DNA of 33,332 nucleotides from Oscillospiraceae bacterium (GTDB taxonomy: Bacteria; Bacillota; Clostridia; Oscillospirales; Ruminococcaceae). The translations under genes were made by a program, and so were the position numbers. Positions 20,678-29,356 of the stretch are shown in pieces (position 1 is the first letter of the stretch; every line of letters starts with the position of its first letter). The stretch is from assembly GCA_022769365.1 (NCBI GenBank), contig JALEJO010000035.1, positions 1-33,332 on the forward strand, in the 5' to 3' direction. The notes under the pieces were generated by a model that was not told the DNA's origin, did no database searches, and worked only from the letters and a program-made list of their open reading frames with translations.

Positions 20678-22429
20678 TTAAATATATTTTGTTGTGTGGG
20701 ATTTATCTTCAATACTCCAGTAACATTTGTCATATGCCAGGCATTCAGGGCAATTTCTTGAAAATTTGTCTGCCAGATAAAAAATATCGCTGAAAGTATC
20801 GGGATTGCTGCATTTTTTTCGGTGTGAACCTATGGTTTCGCATATTTTTTGTATTTCTGATTGATTAAATCCGCATTCAGAAAGAATTTCTTTTGAAATT
20901 GCAATGCTATGTTCTTCATGCGAGATACCATCATTATATTCATAGACTCTGCCGAGGTCGTGCATAAATGCAGCAGCGTATATAATATCTTTTTTTTCAT
21001 TTATATTATATTCGCAAGATAAAGTATAACATATTTCAGCCGTTTTTACAAGATGATCAAAGCCGTGTTTACAAAATATTCTGTCTTTTTCGTATTCATC
21101 AATTAAATTTATCAGAGAAATAAATTTTTCATTCGATAGAATTTTTGAAACTCTTTTAAGTTCACCATTGAATATTTCATCACAACAAGATTTTATAAAT
21201 CTTAAATATGAAAGTGAACCGAATGAAATTATAACATCAGGCTTGTCTGCCATAGCTGAAAGAACTGCTGATAAGTATTCTTTGCAGTATGTTATGTTAT
21301 TATATTTTTCTGAAAGCTGCAAAGCCAGTTCTTTTGAAGGAACAGCACGGTTTCCATATGCATCAACTGTATATATTTTATAAGCATAAGGAAAAATTAT
21401 ATCTGCACATTTTAAATATTCTTTATCTTTAAAAGTTCCGAAAATAAGGCATATTTTTTTATTTTGAAAATATTTTTCAATATTTTCGGAAAGTTTTTTT
21501 GCAGCACCTTCATTGTGAGCACCATCTGCTATAATAAGCGGTGATTTATTTAAAATTGTAAATCTTCCGAATAAAATATCATTTTTCAAAAATGCATTTT
21601 TTATACCAGCATTGATATTATATTTTTCTTTTAAAATATCGAAAACTTCAAGTGCAAGTGCAGCATTTTCAGGTTGATAAGTTCCGATTAAATCAGTGAA
21701 AAGATTTTCATATGATTTATAGGAAAAAGTTTGTCCGCCAATATTTTGACTTAATATTTTTATTTTGTTTTTATCAACAATATGAAGTTTGGAATTTTTT
21801 CCTTTTGCTGTTTGTTTTATAATGTCAAGCGAGTCATATGTTCCAACACCAGCACATACAGGGCAGTTTTGTTTTATAATTCCGCATTTTTGTTTTGCAA
21901 TTTCCGGAATTGTTTTACCAAGAAAAGCTGTGTGGTCAATGCTTATTGTTGTTATAACACTGACATCAGGTGAACTTATAATGTTTGTTGCATCTGAAAG
22001 TCCGCCCATACCGCATTCTATAACGGCAAAATCGACTTGTTTTTCCTTAAAATAAAGAAAAGCAGCTGCTGTTTCTGCTTCAAATTCAGTTATTGATATA
22101 TTATTTTTTTCTGCTTCGTTTATTACTCTGTTTGTATAGGAAAGATAATCGTTTTCTGTGATATATTTTCCGTTTATATTTATTACTTCATATTTTTCAG
22201 AAACAGCAGGGGAAGAATATCTTCCGACTTTAAAACCGCATAAGATGAGAATATTCTGAATAAAATAACCTGTTGAACCTTTTCCATTTGTGCCTGCAAT
22301 ATGAATTGTTTTAATTTTATTCTGAGGGTTTGAAAAAACTCTGCATATATCAGTTTCGGGTCTAAGTCCGGGTATGCAGCCTTTTTCTTTGAGTGCTGTT
22401 ATTTTTAAATCAGGTGTATTATTACACAT
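20678..22429 (-). CDS. folC: Folylpolyglutamate/dihydrofolate synthase fused to C-terminal HD-domain phosphohydrolase
   Basis: FolC P-loop IHIAGTNGKGSTGYF, YSSPAV, IECGMGG, SIDHTAFLG, IADGAHNEGA; continuous ORF into an HD domain (HGFDHLVKTAEIC...AAAFMHDLGRVYEYN...EEHSIAISKEIL) with CPECLAYDKCYW near the end. Confidence 0.9.
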   Translation of the reverse strand: MCNNTPDLKITALKEKGCIPGLRPETDICRVFSNPQNKIKTIHIAGTNGKGSTGYFIQNILILCGFKVGRYSSPAVSEKYEVININGKYITENDYLSYTNRVINEAEKNNISITEFEAETAAAFLYFKEKQVDFAVIECGMGGLSDATNIISSPDVSVITTISIDHTAFLGKTIPEIAKQKCGIIKQNCPVCAGVGTYDSLDIIKQTAKGKNSKLHIVDKNKIKILSQNIGGQTFSYKSYENLFTDLIGTYQPENAALALEVFDILKEKYNINAGIKNAFLKNDILFGRFTILNKSPLIIADGAHNEGAAKKLSENIEKYFQNKKICLIFGTFKDKEYLKCADIIFPYAYKIYTVDAYGNRAVPSKELALQLSEKYNNITYCKEYLSAVLSAMADKPDVIISFGSLSYLRFIKSCCDEIFNGELKRVSKILSNEKFISLINLIDEYEKDRIFCKHGFDHLVKTAEICYTLSCEYNINEKKDIIYAAAFMHDLGRVYEYNDGISHEEHSIAISKEILSECGFNQSEIQKICETIGSHRKKCSNPDTFSDIFYLADKFSRNCPECLAYDKCYWSIEDKSHTTKYI

Positions 22430-22459
22430 ATTCTCATCTCCGTATTTTTTTAGTGTCCT

Positions 22460-23140
22460 TTAATTATCAGATGCTTCTGTTTCTGAAATATTTTCAGTTG
22501 TTATTTCATCAGATGTATTTTCTATACTATCGTCAGATATATTTTCTGTATCATTATTATTCTGAGTTGCATCAGCTGTATTTTTTGAAAAATCTGAAAA
22601 TTCAATTGTAAGGCTGAAATTTTCCATAGTAAATGTAAGTGGTGTGCCTTGTTTGTCTGTTATAAGTTCAAATTCGCCATTGTCAATATTGCCTTTTATT
22701 GAACAAAGGTCGTTTTCGACAGTGCATTTTATATCCGAAGTATTATTGTTCTCATCATCAGAAGTTTCACAATTCAAAGCTTCAAGATTATCAGAAACAA
22801 GTATCAGATTCTGCAAAGCAGACTGAACAGGCAATGCATCTTTTGGTATTGAAAATGCAAGACCTTTATAAGATGCTGAAACCATTCCGTCCTCAAAAAC
22901 AAGTTCAACACCTGATAAAGTAGAAGGCTGTGAAAATTCAGCGTTCCAGATTTTGTCAGATTTTGTTATGTTTGCATTGAATTCATTTTCTCCTGAAATA
23001 ATATGTATCTGAGAAGAAAAGCTGCCTGCAAGGCAATCGGGAACAGAAGAAACTTCTGTTGCAGGTGTACTTATGCACCCTGTAAGTATTGCAGATGCAG
23101 GCATAGCAAGCATAAAGTATTTAAAAAAATTGAATTTCAT
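22460..23140 (-). CDS. Lipoprotein of unknown function (possibly LolA-like fold), acidic Ser/Thr/Asn-rich tail
   Basis: Signal peptide with lipobox LTGC; RBS GGAGG before ATG. LolA-like fold is a guess from the alternating strand pattern. Confidence 0.6.
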   Translation of the reverse strand: MKFNFFKYFMLAMPASAILTGCISTPATEVSSVPDCLAGSFSSQIHIISGENEFNANITKSDKIWNAEFSQPSTLSGVELVFEDGMVSASYKGLAFSIPKDALPVQSALQNLILVSDNLEALNCETSDDENNNTSDIKCTVENDLCSIKGNIDNGEFELITDKQGTPLTFTMENFSLTIEFSDFSKNTADATQNNNDTENISDDSIENTSDEITTENISETEASDN

Positions 23141-23197
23141 AAGGAAGCCTCCGTATTATAATATTTTATTTTTCCTTTGACTTCCTTTTATTTTTAA

Positions 23198-24871
23198 TTA
23201 ACTGTATTTTTTTGAAACTTCACAAAGCATATCAATTGTATCTGTCGGGAGCATTGACCTTTCAGAGAATTTTTCTGCTGCAAAGTCGCCTGCTGTTCCG
23301 TGTATCCATACTGATACAGCAACATTGAATGCGTCAGAATTTTTTATTTTTGCTGTGTCGGCAGCAATTATTCCTGCAAGAACATCACCGCTTCCTCCGC
23401 AGCTCATACCAGGATTTCCCGAAGTATTAACAAATATTTCGGCTCTTCCGTGCTGTGAGAAAGAATCGTCATCTGCGAGTGCAAAACCTTCATCACCGCT
23501 TACGCTGAATGTTCCCAAAGCACATGAGAAAGAGGCTGCTGTTACAGTTCCTGCACCTTTTAAAACAAGAATGCAGTTTTTGTGCTGCTGAATAAATTCA
23601 GCGGCAGTATCAAGTCGGCTGCTCTGTATTTCAGCGATAGGTTTGCCTGTAATATAAGACATTTCACCAGGGTGAGGAGTGAGTATAACAGGGTGTTTTG
23701 CTTTTTCAATAATATCTATGCAGTCAGCTATGCATTTTAGACCATCAGCATCAACAATAACAGGACATTCAGCATTTTCTATAACCCATTTTGTAAGTGC
23801 TTTTGTATCTTCTGTTATGCCTATTCCGCAGCCTATAAGAACAGCATCAGAAGTTTTCAGCTTATCAGTCATTTTAGACTTGTTTCTTTCACTGAATTTT
23901 ATAAAACCATCTTCATCAGTTTCAAGAGGAATATAAGTTGCTTCGTTGCAGGAGGCTGCAAGGGCAGGCACATCAGCTTTTGCGGTTGCAACTGAAATAA
24001 GTCCCACGCCGTTTCTGAGAGCGGCTTTAGTACTCATAGCACAAGCTCCGGGCATAGTTTCAGAACCTGTTATGCAGAAAAGTTTTCCAAAATCGCCTTT
24101 ATTTGCATCTGATCTTCTTTTTGAAAAAAGTTTCTTTTCAGGTTTCATACAGTAAACAGATGTTTTTGAAATTTCATTTAAATAAGAAATGTCATCTTTA
24201 AAGCCGATGTCAATAACTCTTATATCGCCACAGCAGTCAAGAAGTGGGAACTGATAAAGTCCTGTTTTTGCAAAACCAAATGTGAGAGTATAGTCAGCAC
24301 AGAAAATATCTCTGTCGATTGTTCCGTTTGTTCCGTTTCCACCGCTCGGAATATCATAAGAAATATATATTTTTTCAGAATTTTTTCTGTCGTTTATAAA
24401 TCTGAAAAGTTCTCTGTCTTCGTCGTTGAAAGAACCATGGAAACCTGTTCCTATAATCCCGTCAACAATAACATTGTTGTCAGATAAAGCACTTCTTAAC
24501 ATAAGGTCAAAAATTCTGTCGGTTGCAAATTCCTTGTAAACTTTTATATCAGAATTTTCAGTCATAAGAAAATATGCTTTTTGTGCAAGGTGGGTTTTAA
24601 GTTTTTTCTTATTAAGAAAAACGGAAACATCATAACCTCTGTCTGCAAGATATTTTGCAGATACAAAAGCATCACCTGCGTTGTTTCCAATTCCCGTAAG
24701 GAAAAGAATGCGAATATCCTTGAGTTTTTTTTCTTTGCATATAGCGATGATTTCTTTGGCGGCATTAACACCTGCATTTGTCATCATATCAAAATATGAA
24801 AGCCCTTTTTCGTTAAAGTGTTCCTCAAGTTTTTTCATCTGATCGGTTGTAACTATCGGTTCAGTTATCAT
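23198..24871 (-). CDS. nnr: Bifunctional NAD(P)H-hydrate epimerase / ADP-dependent dehydratase
   Basis: YjeF_N region (FLTGIGNNAGDAFVSAKYLADRGYDV) plus carbohydrate kinase-like region (PVILTPHPGEMSYITG, NTSGNPGMSCGGSGDVLAGIIA); RBS AGGAGGT. Confidence 0.95.
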   Translation of the reverse strand: MITEPIVTTDQMKKLEEHFNEKGLSYFDMMTNAGVNAAKEIIAICKEKKLKDIRILFLTGIGNNAGDAFVSAKYLADRGYDVSVFLNKKKLKTHLAQKAYFLMTENSDIKVYKEFATDRIFDLMLRSALSDNNVIVDGIIGTGFHGSFNDEDRELFRFINDRKNSEKIYISYDIPSGGNGTNGTIDRDIFCADYTLTFGFAKTGLYQFPLLDCCGDIRVIDIGFKDDISYLNEISKTSVYCMKPEKKLFSKRRSDANKGDFGKLFCITGSETMPGACAMSTKAALRNGVGLISVATAKADVPALAASCNEATYIPLETDEDGFIKFSERNKSKMTDKLKTSDAVLIGCGIGITEDTKALTKWVIENAECPVIVDADGLKCIADCIDIIEKAKHPVILTPHPGEMSYITGKPIAEIQSSRLDTAAEFIQQHKNCILVLKGAGTVTAASFSCALGTFSVSGDEGFALADDDSFSQHGRAEIFVNTSGNPGMSCGGSGDVLAGIIAADTAKIKNSDAFNVAVSVWIHGTAGDFAAEKFSERSMLPTDTIDMLCEVSKKYS

Positions 24872-24904
24872 AGAATACCTCCTGTTTTGAATTTATTTAT
24901 TTTA

Positions 24905-25492
24905 TTATTCTTCTGTTTCATCAGAGTTGTTTTCTTCTGAAACAGTTTCTTCCGAAAGTTCCTTTTCAAGCAAAGTTTTAACGTCCTCTCTTATCTGAGG
25001 TTTAAGAAAAGGAATCATAGCTTCGATTATAGAAGCTGAAGGTGAAAAATAAAGTCTGCACTTTTCACCGTTTTCATTTGTAAAATCAGCATAGAAAAGA
25101 TGATTTATTGTTCCGTCTGAACAGTGATAACGTGTCATATTGTCATCTTCTGTAAAATTATTTTCATCATATTCAGAAAGTGAAGTGAAGTCGCTTACTT
25201 TTACTGAAAGAAGTTCACTTCTTTTTTTCTTTGCTATTATCTTTGAAATATCAAGGTCACCGTTTGTAACTTCATATTCGTATTCGGTGTACATTGAATT
25301 GATAAGATAAAAAGCACCATATATAACACCAATTGCAAAAAGAATAAAGACAGGTGAAAGTTTTGGGAGTATCACGCAAAGAAAAACCGCAATGATACAG
25401 CCTATTACTGCTGCGACTACTATTAGTGTTTTCTTGAGTGTTTCTGATGATGAAGAGTATTTTTTTACGAGTTGTTCGGCAAATTTGTCCAT
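24905..25492 (-). CDS. Small membrane protein of unknown function
   Basis: 195 aa, two adjacent TMs (TLIVVAAVIGCIIAVFLCVILPKLSPVFILFAIGVIYGAFYLI) and acidic C-terminus; GGAGGACA RBS. Confidence 0.65.
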   Translation of the reverse strand: MDKFAEQLVKKYSSSSETLKKTLIVVAAVIGCIIAVFLCVILPKLSPVFILFAIGVIYGAFYLINSMYTEYEYEVTNGDLDISKIIAKKKRSELLSVKVSDFTSLSEYDENNFTEDDNMTRYHCSDGTINHLFYADFTNENGEKCRLYFSPSASIIEAMIPFLKPQIREDVKTLLEKELSEETVSEENNSDETEE

Positions 25493-25533
25493 TTTTTTAT
25501 TGTCCTCCGTTATTAAAATAATTCAATATGTAT

Positions 25534-25562
25534 ATTATAGCATATCTCAAAAAAAATTTCAA
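25534..25562 (-). promoter_or_regulatory. Sigma-A-type promoter for the minus-strand folate-containing gene run
   Basis: Minus strand TTGAAA - 17 nt - TATAAT. Confidence 0.72.
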
Positions 25563-25570
25563 TAAAACAC

Positions 25571-25599
25571 TTGCATTTTTTTTGAAAATTGATTATAAT
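25571..25599 (+). promoter_or_regulatory. Sigma-A-type promoter for T-box/pheST
   Basis: TTGCAT - 17 nt - TATAAT. Confidence 0.72.
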
Positions 25600-25612
25600 A
25601 TATAAGACAACA

Positions 25613-25890
25613 CTGTGATAAAGCAAAGTAGGTTATTATTTTTAAGTTTTTTACAGAGAGTTTCCGCCTTTGGCTGTGAACGGAAGCACAACTTTAATGA
25701 CTGAAATTTCACTTTGGAGTGGCTTTTCTGAAATTTTTACATAAAAACAGAGTAGGAAAGGACGTTGAACTGCGTTAAAGTTCGGAGAGTGACGGCTCTT
25801 TTCTTAACTGTATAAAGGTGGTTGCAGGATAATATATTTGTATATTATAAGTCTTGTCCTTTGGTTAAGGACGGGGCTTTTTATTTTTTA
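25613..25890 (+). ncRNA. T-box leader (tRNA-Phe responsive) with competing antiterminator/terminator
   Basis: Stem I AAAGC.AAAGT / ACTTT...GCTTT bracketing specifier TTC (25708-25710) followed by A; GAGTAGG...TGCGTTAAAG...AGAGTG; T-box AAGGTGGTTGCAGGA with TGGT; 11-bp terminator GTCTTGTCCTT-tggtt-AAGGACGGGGC + T-tract; antiterminator GG[UGGUU]GCAGGA...UCUUGUCC. Confidence 0.92.
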
Positions 25891-25911
25891 TAATTTAGAG
25901 GTGGTTTATCA

Positions 25912-26934
25912 ATGAAACAACAGCTTGAAGAAATTGAAGTTAAGGCAAAAGAAGCACTTTCTTTATGCGAAGACTCAAAAATCCTTGAAGAACTCAGAGT
26001 AAAGTTCCTTGGTAAGAAAGGTGAACTTACAGGAATACTTAAACAAATGGGTAAGCTTTCAGCAGAAGAAAGACCTGCAATGGGTCAGCTTGCAAACAAG
26101 GTAAGACAGGACCTTGAATCAATGATTTCTGAAAAACAGAAACAGCTCCATGAAAAAATGGTTGAAAAGCAGATTAAAGCTGAAACACTCGACATTACTT
26201 TACCGGGTAAAAAGAGAAAGCTCGGCGGACTTCACCCTATGCAGATAGTTGAAGACGAAGTAAGAGAAATATTCCTTGGTATGGGATTTGAAGTTGCAGA
26301 CGGTCCTGAAGTTGAATACGATTATTATAACTTTGAAGCACTTAATCTTCCTCCTGACCATCCTGCAAGAGATACACAGGATACTTTCTATGTAACAGAT
26401 AATATTCTTTTAAGAACACAGACATCATCTGTTCAGGTTCATGTTATGGAAAACAAAAAGCCTCCTATAAGAGTTATCTCACCTGGAAGCGTTTATCGTT
26501 CAGATGCTGTTGATGCAACACATTCACCATTCTTCCACCAGATTGAAGGACTTGTTGTTGACAAGGGTATAACAATGGCTGACCTTAAAGGCACACTTGA
26601 CCTTCTTATGAAGCGTCTTTATGGTGATGAATGTAAGATAAGATTAAGACCGCATCATTTCCCGTTTACAGAACCAAGTGCGGAAGTTGACGTTATGTGT
26701 TTCAACTGCCACGGCAAGGGCTGTAAAGTCTGCAAGGGCGAAGGATATATAGAACTCCTTGGTGCAGGTATGGTACATCCTAAGGTTCTTGAAGGCTGCG
26801 GAATAGACAGCAGTGTATACAGCGGATTTGCTTTCGGACTCGGACTTGAAAGAATTGTTATGAGAAGATACAACATAAGCGATATGCGTCTTCTTTTTGA
26901 AAACGATTTAAGATTCCTTTCACAGTTCAATTGA
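25912..26934 (+). CDS. pheS: Phenylalanyl-tRNA synthetase alpha subunit
   Basis: HPMQIVEDEVREIFLGMGFEVADGPEVE, GSVYRSDAVDATHSPFFHQIEGLVVD, GFAFGLGLERIVMRRY. Confidence 0.98.
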   Translation: MKQQLEEIEVKAKEALSLCEDSKILEELRVKFLGKKGELTGILKQMGKLSAEERPAMGQLANKVRQDLESMISEKQKQLHEKMVEKQIKAETLDITLPGKKRKLGGLHPMQIVEDEVREIFLGMGFEVADGPEVEYDYYNFEALNLPPDHPARDTQDTFYVTDNILLRTQTSSVQVHVMENKKPPIRVISPGSVYRSDAVDATHSPFFHQIEGLVVDKGITMADLKGTLDLLMKRLYGDECKIRLRPHHFPFTEPSAEVDVMCFNCHGKGCKVCKGEGYIELLGAGMVHPKVLEGCGIDSSVYSGFAFGLGLERIVMRRYNISDMRLLFENDLRFLSQFN

Positions 26935-26962
26935 TTCTTTTAGGTAAAGTGAGGTTAGTAAA

Positions 26963-29353
26963 ATGGATTTATCAATGAAATGGCTTGCTGATTTTATTCC
27001 ACGTAAGTTTGACGTTAAGGAATTTTGTGCAGCAATGACAATGAGCGGTTCAAAAGTAGAAGAATACAGACCTGAGGGTGCAGATATATCAAATGTTGTT
27101 GTAGGTAAAATTCTTGCAAAAGAAAAACACGAAAACGCAGATGCACTTTTTGTTTGTCAGGTTGATGTTGCAAAAGAAGAACCAATACAGATAGTTACAA
27201 ATGCAAAAAATGTTCAGGTGGGCGACCTTGTGCCTGTTGCACTTGACGGTGCTGTTCTTCCTGAAGGAAAAATCAAAAAATGCAAGATGAGAGGCGTTCC
27301 AAGTTTCGGTATGTTCTGCGGACTTGAAACACTTGGACTTACAGAACACGATTTCCCATATGCAGACCCTGATGGTGTTTTTGTCATAAAAGAAGATTGC
27401 AAAATTGGTGAAGATATTCATACAGCAATTGGTCTTGATGATACAACAGTTGAATTTGAAATTACTTCAAACAGACCTGACTGCCTTTCTGTTTTAGGAC
27501 TTGCAAGAGAAGCGTCAGCAACTTTCAATATTCCGCTTGAATATAAAAAGCCTGTATTTGAAGGCCTTGATGAAGATATAAACATGCAGCTTAAAATAGA
27601 TGTTGAAAATAAGGAAAAGTGTCCTCATTACACAGCAGGTATTGTTAAGGGTGTTAAAATAGGTCCGTCACCAAGATGGATGAGAGAAAGACTCCGTGCA
27701 AGCGGTGTACGTCCTATAAATAATCTTGTTGATATAACAAATTATGTAATGCTTGAATATGGTCAGCCAATGCACGCTTTTGATAAGAGATATGTTGAAG
27801 GCGGACATATAGTTGTAAGAAATGCTGAAAAGGGTGAAAAGATAACAACTCTTGACGGTGTTGAAAGAGAACTTAGTGAAGAAATGCTTATCATTGCTGA
27901 TGAAAAGAAACCTATCGCTGTTGCAGGCGTTATGGGCGGAGAATTCAGCGGAATTATGGACGATACAACGGAAGTTGTATTTGAATCAGCTTATTTTGAA
28001 CCTGTTCAGGTAAGAAGAACAGCTAAAAAACTCGGAATGAGAACAGAAGCATCTGCAAGATATGATAAAGGCCTTGACCCTACATCACAGAAAACAATAC
28101 TTGAAAGGGCTTTTGAACTTGTTGAAATGCTTGGTGCAGGTACACCTGTAAAATCAATCATAGATGTTGACAACAACACAGCAAAGCCTTCAGAAGTTGA
28201 ATTTGACCCTGACTGGATAAATAATTTCCTTGGCACAGATATAAGCAGGGAAGAACAGGTAAAGTATCTTGAATCACTTGAATTTAAGGTAGAAGGAAAC
28301 AAAGTAATCGCACCATCATACAGAATTGATATTGAATGGAAAGCTGATATTGCAGAAGAAGTTGCAAGACTTTACGGTTACGATAAAATACCTTCAACAA
28401 TAATCAAGGGCGTTGCAAACGCAAAACTTACAGAAGAACAGAAGTTCACAAGAAAACTCAGAAACACAATGACAGCACTCGGATATTATGGTATTTTGAC
28501 TTATACATTTGTTTCACCTAAATATTTCGATAAAATCAATCTTCCAAAAGACAGCAAACTCAGAAATACTATAACAATTATGAATCCGCTCGGTGAAGAT
28601 ACAAGTGTTATGAGAACAACAACACTTCCTTCAATGCTTGAAATTCTTTCTGTTAACCATAACAACAGAAATGCATCAGCAAGACTTTTTGAAATAAGCA
28701 AGGAATATATACCTACAGAAGAAGGTAAACTTCCAGAAGAACCTTTAAGACTTACTCTTGGTATGTATGGTGATGATGCTGATTTCTTTGAAATAAAAGG
28801 TGCAGCGGAAGAAATTCTTGAAGAAGCAGGAATTTATGACTATGAAATAGTAAGAATGAATGAAACAGATGCATTTGAAGAAAAGAGTGCATTCCACCCT
28901 GGAAGAAGTGCAGCTGTTTTAAAGAACGGTAAAGCAATAGGATATTTTGGCGAAATACACCCATCTGTGCAGAAAACATACGGATTTGACACAAAGGTTT
29001 ATGCTGCTAAGTTTAATATTCCTGAAATGATGGAAGAAAGTGTAAGCGAAAAGGTTTATGAAGAACTTCCTAAGTTCCCGGCAACAACAAGAGATTTAAG
29101 CCTTATATGTGATGAATCTTTGCCTGTTGGAAAAATTCAGGAAGCAATTAAGTCAGCAGCAGGAAAAATTCTTGAAGAAGTACAGCTCTTTGACGTATAT
29201 CAGGGTAAACAGATTGAAGCAGGAAAGAAGAGTGTTTCTTATTCTGTTAAGCTTCGTTCAAAAGAATCCACTCTTACAGATGAACAGGCTGACAGCACAA
29301 TGAAGAAGATACTCAAAGCACTTTCAGCAATAGGAGCAGAACTCCGTCAATAA
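26963..29353 (+). CDS. pheT: Phenylalanyl-tRNA synthetase beta subunit
   Basis: MDLSMKWLADFIPRKFDVKEFCAAMTMSGSKVE, ITSNRPDCLSVLGLAREASA, FPATTRDLSLICDE; 796 aa. Confidence 0.98.
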   Translation: MDLSMKWLADFIPRKFDVKEFCAAMTMSGSKVEEYRPEGADISNVVVGKILAKEKHENADALFVCQVDVAKEEPIQIVTNAKNVQVGDLVPVALDGAVLPEGKIKKCKMRGVPSFGMFCGLETLGLTEHDFPYADPDGVFVIKEDCKIGEDIHTAIGLDDTTVEFEITSNRPDCLSVLGLAREASATFNIPLEYKKPVFEGLDEDINMQLKIDVENKEKCPHYTAGIVKGVKIGPSPRWMRERLRASGVRPINNLVDITNYVMLEYGQPMHAFDKRYVEGGHIVVRNAEKGEKITTLDGVERELSEEMLIIADEKKPIAVAGVMGGEFSGIMDDTTEVVFESAYFEPVQVRRTAKKLGMRTEASARYDKGLDPTSQKTILERAFELVEMLGAGTPVKSIIDVDNNTAKPSEVEFDPDWINNFLGTDISREEQVKYLESLEFKVEGNKVIAPSYRIDIEWKADIAEEVARLYGYDKIPSTIIKGVANAKLTEEQKFTRKLRNTMTALGYYGILTYTFVSPKYFDKINLPKDSKLRNTITIMNPLGEDTSVMRTTTLPSMLEILSVNHNNRNASARLFEISKEYIPTEEGKLPEEPLRLTLGMYGDDADFFEIKGAAEEILEEAGIYDYEIVRMNETDAFEEKSAFHPGRSAAVLKNGKAIGYFGEIHPSVQKTYGFDTKVYAAKFNIPEMMEESVSEKVYEELPKFPATTRDLSLICDESLPVGKIQEAIKSAAGKILEEVQLFDVYQGKQIEAGKKSVSYSVKLRSKESTLTDEQADSTMKKILKALSAIGAELRQ

Positions 29354-29356
29354 TAT

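Noticed and set aside
24872-24904. THF riboswitch ahead of the folate genes
   Set aside because: The gaps upstream of the folate genes are too short and lack the conserved THF aptamer sequence.
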